Shown one piece after another: positions 1 through 10,045 of a stretch of 29,944 bases of DNA. The stretch's first letter is position 1. Each line of letters begins with the position of its first letter. Origin of the DNA: Spongospora subterranea. Taxonomy: Eukaryota > Endomyxa > Phytomyxea > Plasmodiophorida > Plasmodiophoridae. The stretch is from contig OUQQ01000203.1 in assembly GCA_900404475.1 (NCBI GenBank), forward strand, positions 1 to 29,944, written 5' to 3'. The translations under genes were made by a program, and so were the position numbers. Below the pieces are notes generated by a model. That model had not been told where the DNA came from, ran no database searches, and worked only from the letters and a program-made list of their open reading frames with translations.

Positions 1-162
1 CCGATCTTACACCTAATACTGTATAGTTTTCAAAGTTCGTTTCGACAACGAAAGGCCAGATACCGATCTTACACCTAATACTGTATAGGAATCGGACTAC
101 ATATCATTGTTGAACTAAAACAATCCGCGAATCGGACTATCATTGTTGAACGGAGGGAGCAC
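1..162. repeat. Cluster of short interspersed direct repeats ending in an inverted CTCCCTCCGTTC-like terminus
   Basis: A 26-bp sequence at 1-26 recurs exactly at 63-88. A second sequence, aatcggacta followed by tcattgttgaac, occurs at about 90-115 and again at about 130-151, with a 4-bp insertion (cata) in the first copy. The cluster ends with gaacggagggag at 148-159, the reverse complement of ctccctccgttc. Read on the minus strand, that terminus is followed by a tagtccgattcgc motif. The same combination appears on the plus strand at 29316-29350. This looks like a fragment of a dispersed element rather than a simple satellite. Confidence 0.7.
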
Positions 163-641
163 GTTTTATGCGAACTGTTTGACGTAATTCTTTCAAAATA
201 AAATTGGACCAGGTTTCTAATGACCATATCTCACAACTCGTAAAACCACTACTAATATGCAGTAGATTCAAACTTTGTAAAGGCTCTCATATAATCGAAA
301 TATATTGAACGTGGTTTAGGGATAAGTGTTGAGTCATTTACCACGGGTTCGAAGAACCCTAGACCGTCCCTTATCAGAATTGTTTCTAAATAGAACTGCG
401 ACAAAGTTTGCTGGAACGATGTTTAATATCAATGTAAACATTCTAACCTATATTCAAGCATCGTCGCTCTCACAATACTTGTTGTTAATTAAGCAACAGA
501 AGTCGAACAGTTTGAAATCCTAATTTCATGGGTTGTCGCAAGAACAACAATTACGCTTCGAACCTTAACGAGCATCGAGATCTTGCGGTAGTCTTTTGCT
601 AACTGGTTTACTAACGACTACAAAGAGTATTCCAACTACAT
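163..641. other. Intergenic stretch downstream of the docking-complex gene
   Basis: No convincing coding exon is seen here. A 65-codon open frame at 326-523 has no recognisable domain and ordinary AT-rich composition. A perfect short hairpin, gggttc-gaa-gaaccc, lies at 345-359; it has no run of T after it and no known role. Confidence 0.5.
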
Positions 642-2952
642 TTATCTGACATCGGTGTCACAATTTTCTGGACAACTTGGAGGTACAATGGCAACACCAT
701 CCTCATCAACAACGCCTGGTTCGCGCCAATCACCTACCGCTTTTGTTTTAACAAGCGGCCCCTGACGTATGCGACCTTCGCTGCATGTCGCCAACATCTC
801 CCAGGATTCTTGCTCCAGAGCCGACACCACCGTGTCGATATTCTGCGACGACACTCCATTGTGTATGAGCATATCCTCGACAAGGTCATGACGATGGCCA
901 CCCCGTATTGTAGTGAACAGGGCCTGTATGGGAGCGGTCATATCCGAGAATACGTGTTTCAACCTATCAAGCTCTTCTTCATGATGACGCGTTTGAGTCA
1001 TTACGGTCTCATTGCGACTGACTACAGATGCCATTCTCGTTACAGTCGACCTTTTCTTGTCGGAGTTGTCCCCGACAGTGAAACGTAGGTGATCGGCCGC
1101 GTGGCAGACACTGGCCAAGCTTCGGCGAAGTTCACCAGACTCTTTCACTATACGTTGAATCTCGTTGAAATTTACGAGTTGCTTGACTTGGGCCAACTCG
1201 AATTGCGTGGCGATGTCGTCAATGTTTTCGCATCCGGAAATCTCCTGCAGCGCATCCAACACATTCTTGATCTGTTTATGTCGGTCGCTTGCTGCAACCA
1301 ATAGAGCCTTATCACGGGCGATCCGCCACGCTGTTCGAGACATGATTTTCCGAATGCTCTCGTCAGGTGTTAGCTCAGCTCGCGTTCCGAAATACATTTC
1401 ACCCTGTTCAAAAAATATTAGAAATATCCAAAATCGATGGATTTAATTTTGTTGAGTTCTGTCCCGTCTGAAAACGAACACTGTGAGTTTTATGACGGAA
1501 CAACCTTCTTTCTGATGATTTCTTCTTCTATCTCTCTGTGGCGTTCATCAAGTTCGGCGGTGTGGGCCCAGTCATCCACGAACTTCTCATTTTCTGCACG
1601 TGTTTGTATTCCCAACGGATGCAACGTCGATATCAATGCTTCCTGCTGCTGCTCCGCTTCTGCCATTCCGAGTAAAATGGAACGAATTGTCTCGCGTCGG
1701 GCACAGATTTGTTCCCGCATTCGGTTCAACATGCCAAGATCAGTTGCCCTTTCCAAATTCAAATCGTCGATCTGTTCACGCAAAGTTCTATTTCCAGTCT
1801 GAAGCGCATTGTTCCATCGCCTAGCGAAAGCTTAACAACATCATCAACAACAAACAAAATGGAAGCGTCTTTAACTGAAAATACATTATGCATTCGACTT
1901 GAGTAAAAGCGTCGTATTGAACTCAATGTAGAAAGCAACTGGGGCGTCTATATGAAAAACGGCCGCGGAGAGATGATGTTCAAATTTCAAAACGCTGTGT
2001 AATGACCGTTCATTGAATGTAATCTTCAACAAAAGCCTGCTCAAATGCACTTGATTCATTGGAAACATCCATTTCGAATCAAATAAACTCAAGAACAGTC
2101 AAAACCAGATGTTGCTTCAGAAATCAAGGTACCTAGACATATCTAGACGATCATCCAAAAAAGCGGTGAGTTGCAACCGACGGCGAGCTGCAGGAGACGA
2201 CGGCATGCGATCGTCGTTTTCAACTTCTGGTTGACGTTCTTCGATCAAAGCCAATATCGTATCGATGTCGCCGTCCAACTCGGCAACGATTTCCAGTCCC
2301 TGACGGCGTGCATACTGACCGAGCGCGTCTGCATCGCGTAGTCGGTGCACGATTAAATCGCTCCTCTGAAGATCAGGAGGACGTAAAGACAATGCAGTCA
2401 CATGCCGTTGAGTCATGGCAATATCGTATCTAAACATCAACCAAATCATCGACAGCAAAATTATTGATAATGTTCATGTTAATAAAAGGGTTTGACCAAC
2501 GAATGGTCATATAACGACGATATGTTGGCAATCTGGTGCCAACATATTGAAGGCTTTGGGTCACGAAGAATCGCAAACAATAATTTCCTCAACATCAAAT
2601 GTCTGATTAGGGGTGAAACACAATACCTAGCCAGATGAGTTCCCCCTTCATAATCAGAAACAGTACGATGATGAAGCCTAGCCCTGACCACCGACTTGAG
2701 CGGTGCAGCCGAGTGTGCCCTACTAGCATGGGTCAGGTCGAACACCTCCCGGTGCAGCAATTCCAGCTGGTCGTGCGCATCATCGATAAATGATTCCACA
2801 CGCGACGTGGCGCTACACGGATCCACAACTAACGTCAATTTTGTTTTTCAGTAAGTTTCACCATTCCGGAAATACCTGGCATCTGTCGTGGTACCCCTTT
2901 TCGGTATGCGCTGTGCATGGGTAGGCAACAACGGCGTGCGAACTATGACCAT
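642..2952 (-). CDS. Outer dynein arm docking complex subunit, ODAD1/CCDC63/DC2 family
   Basis: This family is a coiled-coil subunit of the complex that anchors outer dynein arms to axonemal doublet microtubules. The model has exons 2952-2895, 2828-2627, 2429-2133, 1820-1505 and 1403-642, all phase-consistent, giving 544 aa, close to the usual size. Recognition rests on LDDRLDMSRRWNNALQTGN running into LREQIDDLNLERA (the family's RLD-x3-x-RFN-x-AL..LREEID.LRRER core). A later stretch has ENIDDIATQF followed by FNEIQRIVKE, which matches the family's D-x4-V-x-x-F and FNYVNE-like segment. The last three exons are well supported. The exon at 2828-2627 and the start exon at 2952-2895 (GGG|gtacca donor) rest on phase and open frame only, and the N-terminus is poorly conserved. 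The stop is TAA at 642-644. It implies a motile flagellum at some life stage. Confidence 0.8.
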
Positions 2953-3386
2953 AACGCTAGGTTGCTAACGTTCTGTGATGCTGAAAATCCCAATGGTATG
3001 CCGATGATGGGTCATATAAAGGTCAGATAACGATCATTCCTGTACACTTCATAACGGGTTGATTTACTACAGTCGGAGCGATTGGGCCAAAAAATTGTTC
3101 AGCTAGTACAAAACGCAAGTTGGGATAGAGTTACATACTTAAATAACAAAGTATGATGGAGACTCAGAAACTACAAAAACAATTCGAAAAATTCTGCCTG
3201 CAGCATTTTTTCGCAATGACTACAGATATTCATTCAAAGGTTCCTTATGCTTGTTTACAATCTAGCCACAAGTGGTCTAGGATCGACAGATTGAAGTGCT
3301 CTATATTTACTTAATTATAATATGCGTTGTGATTGGTTTGGGACAATGTGGCGGTCAGCAATCGACTAAATACGGTTCAACAATTT
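2953..3386. other. Intergenic, nothing recognised
   Basis: AT-rich spacer between the 5' end of the docking-complex gene and the 3' end of the RRM gene. I see no open exon, repeat or RNA gene in it. Confidence 0.5.
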
Positions 3387-4624
3387 TCATTCTTTTCGGA
3401 TGTAATCGGAACGTGCGTCTGAGTGGTCATCATGCAGATCAAGCTTATCTATGAGCAGCCCCTCGACGCCGTCGTCATGGGAAATCACTTTTGCCGGCGG
3501 CTCCTGATCGCGATCTGCATATGTTCCTATATATGTAGAGGAAAGAAATTGAATCCTCCAGATAACAACTAACAAAAGTAGTTTGAACAACTTTTTTAAC
3601 CTCCCTTGAAGAAACAAATGCGTTCTGTGAATGAAAATGCAATCCTCGATTCTTAAAAAATATGGCTCAAGTCACATTGAAATATATCACGCAAATGAAA
3701 AGCAGAAAACACAAGATGCAGCGAACCTGGCAGACCGCGAGGATAATGGCGTCCCTTGCCAGGGCGGTATCCTGCAGTGAGTCCGCCGCTTGGGTATGGA
3801 CCGAAATACGATGTCGGATTAGACTGACTATGATGCGGGTGCCAACCAGACACCACATAGACGAACCCGTTCATGTCATAACACAGCGCCTGAGGGTAGT
3901 AAACGGGAGGCGGTGGTGATCTCACCACAACTGAGCTGGGGACCATGCGTCCTGGTGGCGGGATCGATCTGCTGCTTCTAACCGGGGATGGAGACACCAG
4001 GCGACGGTACGCCGACTGGCAATTGAGAACTTTACCCATGAAAATGAGGGGAGGCTCATGTTCCTTGGCTCGCCGTGCTAGCTCCGCATCAGCAAAAGTG
4101 ATGAAACCATATCTGTGTGGTCACCAAAGTGGAATTAATTGTCGACATGTTTGACAAGCGCGGGGAATTGAAATATACAAACAACGCAACACTGAATGAT
4201 TTGTCCCAGGCGGTTGATGACCTCGACAGAGGAAATTAACAATCGGAAGACTCAAAGCCACTTAAAACAGTAAAACTCATCGCGACCGTGCTCGAAAGAA
4301 GTCGCGCGAAAGAGGGTTCACATTACATTAAGGCAAATTGAAAATAAAGTACCCTTTAGAGCGATGAGTGTCACGGTCTGTAATTATCCTGCAATGGTAA
4401 GCGGGTCCTATCACGGCATTGAAGAACTGCAAAAGGTCGTGCTCATTTGCCTGTGAATCGGTCAGCCGGATTGAGATGAAGGTCGCACTATACAGCGACA
4501 GCCAAAGAAGATTAAAAACACTACGCCAGCGCACCTTCCAGTTGACGCCGCCAATGAAAACAGTTTCGCAGTCGGTGGGGATGGTTTCCTCAGGCGACTC
4601 GAATTGCGTTGCGGAAGAAAGCAT
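3387..4624 (-). CDS. DAZ/Boule-like single-RRM RNA-binding protein
   Basis: Four exons (4624-4535, 4450-4353, 4112-3727, 3526-3387) join in phase into 237 aa, starting at ATG 4624 and ending at TGA 3387-3389. One RRM fills residues 20-101: RNP2 is VFIGGV (22-27) and RNP1 is KGYGFITF (62-69), the latter created across the second intron. The RRM ends in FMGKVLNCQSAYRR, resembling the DAZ/Boule ending K-x-LN-x-x-x-AIRK. The tail is rich in Pro, Tyr and Gly, then an acidic Asp/His stretch. Family members bind mRNA and regulate translation; the target here cannot be inferred. Intron 1 (84 nt) is a multiple of three and has no in-frame stop, so its retention would insert 28 residues just after RNP2. 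The DAZ assignment is by RRM resemblance only; another hnRNP-like RRM family is possible. Confidence 0.85.
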
Positions 4625-5253
4625 TGTGGGGTCACTTCAATCTCGAAATCGTGTTAGCGGAGTGGAACCACAATATGATAAATATGGGTTCAAAGGGGTT
4701 CCGAATCGATAATAGGGCCAGCCGGCGAGAGAGGAAAAAAGCCAGCCCCAAAAACCATACACACTCACACACACTATCGCCAGCCAATGGTATCGTAAGG
4801 GAGGGCGATACGGACTTTCGAAGCAGTGGTGAGGGGAATTATGGAGTATTCATTACAGATAACCGACCACAGTCACTCTGCTCAGTAGACAGTAGTGGAC
4901 ATTAAAAATAGGACCTGTGTGTAGTGAATATCGGCCCCGTTACAACCCGTTACGGCACTTTTACTTGAAGTGTACACCAGAGTGTTACGACATAAAATGT
5001 GACACTAAATTCCTGACTGCGCAGTAATGTGCACAGTCCACATTACTGTATTTTGCATAAAATCGCACCGTGGACCAGTTGGCGTGCGGCGGGATGTTCT
5101 GCGAGGCCGACCCGACCCATTCTGTAATTGGCATAGTAATTCCATAAATTTCTGGATTGCCTTCACGATCTTCTCCGAGTGTAGGCTTCTATTTGCAGTA
5201 ATAAGCTTAGGAATACAGTGCAAATGCCTCGTCCTGAATTTTTATTTTGAACA
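4625..5253. other. Intergenic, probable promoter side of the RRM gene
   Basis: No supportable gene. It contains a short CA-rich stretch (about 4757-4775) and a perfect 10-bp hairpin at 5022-5048. Open frames here lack recognisable domains. Confidence 0.5.
5022..5048. repeat. Perfect 10-bp inverted repeat (hairpin)
   Basis: cagtaatgtg at 5022-5031 and its exact reverse complement cacattactg at 5039-5048 flank a 7-nt loop. It lies between the RRM gene and the small gene at 5254. It could be an operator-like or RNA hairpin or a small transposon footprint; nothing decides this. Confidence 0.6.
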
Positions 5254-5649
5254 TTAAGCACCTCCGTAGAGTTTCACTCCTAGGTATTTTGGTATGAGCT
5301 CAAGCGCAAACCAGAAACAGAGTTCGTTGATCGAGCGGACTGCTGTCGATGCTCTTTCAACCATGTTAACCATTCCCATCCTCATGATGTTATCAGCATC
5401 TATCCGGAAGCTATTTTGGTTGAGATCCTTCCCGATTATGTTGGGCACGTACGGCCGGTGACCCGCCGTTGCTTGAGTCATGGCCACTCCTTGCTTCAGA
5501 GAGCGAATGCCGTATCCAATTTGAATTTAGGGTCTAACTAAGTACCTGTGTGTGCCCTAGTAAAATAGACGAGAGGTTTTTACCAACTTTACATAGAGTC
5601 GTTCTTCAATGTCTATGTTGTTGATTTTCGTATTGAATTTGAATTCCAT
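5254..5649 (-). CDS. Small protein of unknown function (about 101 aa)
   Basis: The 3' exon (5493-5254) is clearly coding-like. It encodes AMTQATAGHRPYVPNIIGKD, then a region rich in Met and Asn, and ends in a hydrophobic/aromatic stretch around NELCFWFALELIPKYL before GVKLYGGA and TAA. A phase-0 start exon can be proposed at 5649-5584 (22 codons, donor TTG|gtaaaa), joined across a 90-nt intron with acceptor ctgaag, giving 101 aa. The intron size and phase fit this genome, but the acceptor is less typical than the usual cag/tag. I do not recognise the family. The hydrophobic segment is too short and mixed to call a membrane span confidently. It could instead be the last exons of a longer gene. 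Confidence 0.45.
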
Positions 5650-7050
5650 GCGAAACTGATTGGCGTAGCATTACAATTATAGTCCTGAAATTGAGAGATG
5701 TAAGGCCCGTAATTGCCAGTATTGATATCTGTCCCAGACATTAATGCCTGGGTGGACAACGTTTGATAAATCAATATCGCCATACACATGATTGAACGGC
5801 ACTTGGCGTTCTTTCTCAGGGGTTTACATGATTCATCAGACTCTCAGCTGCGTTTTCAAAGTTCGCCAATCAGGGCTATCAAAGGTGCAACATTGTGCAT
5901 GTATTCGTTTAACGGGGATTAGAAAACATTTCACGATGATCCCGGACGATGTCAATTTCTGGAAGAGGCCGTGGCATTCTCGATGTGATTACGAACATAC
6001 ATCACCTAACAAATACTCGAAATTCAAGGTTTTGGCTTTGTCTAAGCCTTTGCAGATTTTCCTGATGAATAATCCTACCATATAATTACAAAATCAGCTG
6101 ATTTTTGAGGCATTGTGCCAAGGATTCTACCTCTATGGGCATGATGACGTTCTCTAAAAATTCGAATTTTTGCGTCCGTCGCAGAAGTGTCAATATTCAA
6201 CATTACATGTTCATTGTGAATCCCGCTTGATATTCTTTTACAATGTAATTTTGCAGAAGATGGAAACCTTTGAAATTGAAAATGTTGAAAACGTTTTGTG
6301 CAAAGTTGTTACGTTCTTGAAGGAAGACTGTCAAATTGACTGGTAGCAATGGCAGCGTCATTTTTGGCGCAAGTCAGCAACAATCCTGAGCGATACACAG
6401 TTCGCGTTGCCGTCGAGGCTAGAAATGCATCTCAGTCCAATCGCCGAATGATTCCGACGAGAGAAACATTCCTTTTGCGATCGGGCACTCTTCCGGGCGT
6501 GACCGCTGCAATAGGTTGTGGATCAACTCAAGGGGACACGTCCCACAATATGAAGGGTATATATGATACAATGAATGCATTTTTTGGTCATTATTTGAAA
6601 TACGCCCTAATAGATTTCGCAAGAACAAAAATAAATATACAGTAAATCATCCTAATAAGACATTGGAAAAATGCCATAGGGTTCAGGGTCTAAGCTTGAA
6701 AATTGGCATTCCGGGGTTCAGGGTGTTAAGTCTTGAAACACAGCATTTTTTTGAGTGATACATACAAAATAGCTCAAAAACCCAAAAGTCGAAGGTCCCT
6801 AACAATTAGACAAATGAATAAATCTAGGCAGAGCTCTTTATAGAATCTTGTGGATCCAACAGCTTTCCGGTGCAACGAATGAACCAACACCAATCCGTTC
6901 TCCGAACGTGTCGAATCCAAACGGCATTGAAGGATGCAACGCGACAATCAAAACAAAACCCGATTCTTTCCGGGAATCATTAGCGCCAATGTCATTTTGG
7001 TTCAAATCAAATGCAGGGTTCTGACCAATGACATCTCCTCTAGAGACTAC
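5650..7050. other. Long gene-poor interval
   Basis: Open frames at 5792-6085 (+), 6349-6645 (+) and 6419-6628 (-) overlap or lack recognisable domains and flanking splice logic, so I do not call them. Two imperfect direct repeats around gggttcaggg occur at about 6678-6700 and 6714-6739, flanked by an aatgcca/tggcatt inverted pair. This may be decayed transposon DNA. Confidence 0.4.
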
Positions 7051-7429
7051 TCAATTGTACGCTGCAAAGATGCGCGGTAGATCCATTTTCTCAATGAAAC
7101 TCTGCACCTGTTTGATTGAGCCAACTGAAACATCACTATTCCTGGACGGGGTTAGATCACAGCTCGCCTCCCTTTTGCTCGAAGAGGCAGACCCGCCAGA
7201 CGTGGTGCAAATCACCGACAAATCACCTGACGATACGACGACACGCAGTGCAGGTGCGTCAGGGCAGCTGGATCTGAGGGCTGTGTGCCAACAACGCGGA
7301 GAACTCTGATTCGTCGGTCGCGCCGACTTTGAGCAGGGTGTTCAGCTCCTTCAGCTGATCAATAAACGACTCCGACTTGAAGCGGCAATCAGGTTCGACG
7401 TGCAATGGCCGCTGTGTCGAGAACGGAGT
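7051..7429 (-). pseudogene. Coding-like remnant or partial gene, two overlapping open frames
   Basis: After a good acceptor (ttctgcag at about 7430) the minus strand reads into a GC-richer frame. It contains RPLHVEPDCRFKSESFIDQL and ends with HSPQIQLP and TGA at 7261-7259. An overlapping minus frame continues on to a stop at 7053-7051 and includes SIKQVQSFIEKMDLPRIFAA. Both have codon-like composition unlike the AT-rich spacers around them. Either an intron joins the two frames or the copy is frameshifted. I found no upstream exon past the poly-G tract at 7482-7491. The product is unknown. The plus-strand open frame at 7028-7309 overlaps it and cannot be excluded as the true one. Confidence 0.35.
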
Positions 7430-7850
7430 CTGCAGAAAATATCCCCATAAAATCATTCTATTAAGACTTTTTCGCTGAAATGGGGGGGGGGTGAATTTGG
7501 TGCTGAAACTAAGACTTTTGCCAAACTGATCCGGGTCGAGGGGTCTTACGGTCCCAATTCAGGGTTCGGGCGTAAATAGTCTTGTCACAATGAATATTAA
7601 TACTTGTATCTCAAAATAGGTACAGTCCTCATATCCATGTGTACGGCTACGGTATCTGGTGCCGCAGCCTCCTCTCAGTCTCTATGCAATGTGATGTGAG
7701 AAATGCCCGTCCTTCAGAATACTGTGTGAGCCCAGAGCACTTTGTTAAGGTTACGCCGCGCCGTGGCCCTGTCAGAATATCAACTTAGTAGGGGTATCAT
7801 ATCGATCTCCATCGCAATTGTTATCCTCTGATTTCAACAAAGTGGTTAAA
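7430..7850. other. Upstream region of the thiolase gene, with a poly-G tract
   Basis: Ten consecutive G residues occupy 7482-7491. The remainder is unremarkable and presumably holds the thiolase promoter. No clear TATA box is seen near the ATG at 7851. Confidence 0.5.
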
Positions 7851-10045
7851 ATGAGCTCTTTTCGCGTCAATTCACTGCTTTCTCAATGCTCTTCTAATAC
7901 GACTGGCGCGTCTTTAGTTGACTCACCCGTCACCGCCCACAAAGACACAGATGTCGTCGTTGTCGCAGCCGTCCGAACTCCTATCTGTCGTGCTAAAGTA
8001 AACAATAATCTTTTGTGGTTAACGATCTCACCAGTTTACAGAAGGGCGGTTTTGCCAACACGTCAGCGACAACTCTTTTAGCAACGGCAATAAAAGGGGT
8101 TTTGGCCAAAGCTAAAGTCGACCCAGCTATCATCGAGGACGTATGCGTTGGTACTACTCTGGCTCCGGGTTCAACCCGTGCCAACGAGGTAATTTCCACA
8201 GTGCTGTTTTCCTTTCTTATTCAAGCAACGGTTCTAGGTTCGAATTGCCGCATATTTATCAGGATTACCTACATCAACCTGTGTTAGAACTGTTAATCGG
8301 CAATGCAGCTCAGGTTGGAGATCCCTGTTTTATTATTCTAGTCATACTATTTAGGGTTTTCTTTTTTGACTTCAAAACGAGTTATTTTGGTTTTCCTGAT
8401 TTCGGTCATTGTTAAATTTCGTCGGAATCAGGACTTCAAGCAATTGCGGATATTGCCGGTGCAATTAAATCTGGTTACATATCCGTCGGAATTGGTGCTG
8501 GTGAGCCTTTTTGGTCGGTGTCGTGTAACTTCAACGTATTAACTGCTCTTAGGCGTTGAATCAATGACCACTGACAGTATGTCGTTTGGCGGGAAAATTG
8601 ACTTAGCAGCAAAGCAGCATCCCATGGTATATCATCTCCGTCTCTCTTGCGTTCGTCTAATTTATTCCATTTTTCGTCTGTAGGCTAGGAACTGCTTGAT
8701 TCCAAGTAAGTAACGACGCTTTTTTCGTATTGCTGTAGGCGTTTCTTCTTTTCAAGTTGCATTTCGATGTTATATAGCCATGCGTTTCAAACTTCAACAG
8801 TAATCAATTTCAGTGCTCAGCTCTGATCGCTTGACTGTTTCGATAGTGAACTGAGGACAACGTTGCGCGCTTGCTCTTTTGTGTTTGATTACCGAGATTA
8901 TTTTTTGGAAATTTCGTTGCGTTTGTTTATAGTTATCAAAGGATACTTTCAGTGATCGCTTTTTTTGCATGGGTCATGTAATTTTGCTTCTTTTCTGATT
9001 CAGTGGGTATCACGTCCGATAATGTCGCCAAGAAGTACAGCATTGACCGAAAATCTCAAGTCGGTTCGCCTTCATCCTGTCATGTATATAGGTCACTTAC
9101 TCAGGTATGCCCTAGGATGCCCTTGCGGTAATGTCCCATGAGCGCGCGGCAAAGGCAACCTTGACAGGTCGTTTTAAAGATGAGATTGTGCCTGTCACCA
9201 CCGAAGTTACCGATCCTAAAACTGGTGTTGTCAAAAACACTGTTGTTGACAAAGATGACGGTAAATTCACATCAGGGAACAACCATGTGGTTTAGAAGAG
9301 CTCCATTACCAGGTATTCGTCCAACAACTATGGAAGGCTTAAGCAAGTTGAAGCCTGCATTCACTAAAGACGGAACAACTACTGCGGGCACCAGCAGCCA
9401 GGTTAGCGACGGAGCGGCAGCGACGTTGCTGATGTCTCGCGCCACGGCGAAGAAGCTCGGGTTAAAGCCGATCGGATCGTTGCGAAGGTAATTTTGTCGA
9501 AACCCATTTCTTGTAACCGTCGGTTAACAGACAACATCGCGGTTAGTTTCTCGGTAATTGGTGTCCCTCCTGAAATTATGGGCATTGGACCTGCTTTCGC
9601 TATACCCGCCGCAGTAAAACAAGCTGGCCTTAACATGAAGCAGATTGATCTGTTTGAAATCAACGAGGCGTTTGCCAGTCAGGTAATAGATGCACTCGCT
9701 GTCGCATGCTGATTAGATGCCCTTCAATCCTACTGAAGCTTCGCTTTACTCTTCGGCCTAAATTTGACTGACAATATTTCCACTTCGATTTGTTTCGTGT
9801 TGTTCAAATCCTTTTCATAGGCTACGTACTGCGTTAATAAACTTGGTCTAAGCTGGGATAAGGTCAATGTCAATGGTGGCGCAATCGCCTTAGGCCATCC
9901 ACTCGGTTGTACAGGATCCAGAATGACCGCAACATTACTATCCGAAATGTCAAAGCGCAAAGCGAAGTATGGCATTGTTTCTATGTGCATTGGAAGCGGA
10001 ATGGTAACCATCTGTGCGAGTGTGCTTTTGGGTCAAATTGTTTAA
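7851..10045 (+). CDS. Peroxisomal-type 3-ketoacyl-CoA thiolase (acetyl-CoA acyltransferase)
   Basis: It catalyses thiolytic cleavage of 3-ketoacyl-CoA to acetyl-CoA, the last step of fatty-acid beta-oxidation. Eleven exons join without any phase conflict: 7851-7997, 8042-8188, 8238-8313, 8432-8500, 8553-8626, 8684-8705, 9004-9059, 9116-9260, 9313-9487, 9547-9682 and 9821-10045. They give 423 aa, the size of peroxisomal ACAA1/KAT enzymes. The nucleophile is Cys121 in NRQCSSG; NEAFASQ, GHPLG (His375) and CIGSGM (Cys405) complete the active site. All catalytic residues are present. Residues 5-13 (RVNSLLSQC) resemble a PTS2 peroxisomal signal but for the last residue. Exon 6 is only 22 nt and the following intron (298 nt) is the longest. 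The gene appears intact. Confidence 0.96.

Noticed and set aside
345..359. gggttcgaagaaccc as part of a tRNA or terminator
   Set aside because: No cloverleaf can be built around it and no T-run follows.
326..523. 65-codon plus-strand open frame
   Set aside because: No domain, no splice context, AT-rich composition like the spacer.
7028..7309. 93-codon plus-strand open frame as a gene
   Set aside because: It overlaps minus-strand frames with a good splice acceptor; kept only as an alternative within that entry.
7482..7491. Poly-G tract as a biological signal
   Set aside because: A ten-base homopolymer is unremarkable and prone to sequencing error.
8231..8245. ggttcgaattgcc, resembling a tRNA T-loop
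   Set aside because: It is the start of thiolase exon 3 (VRIAAY) and has no acceptor or anticodon stem.
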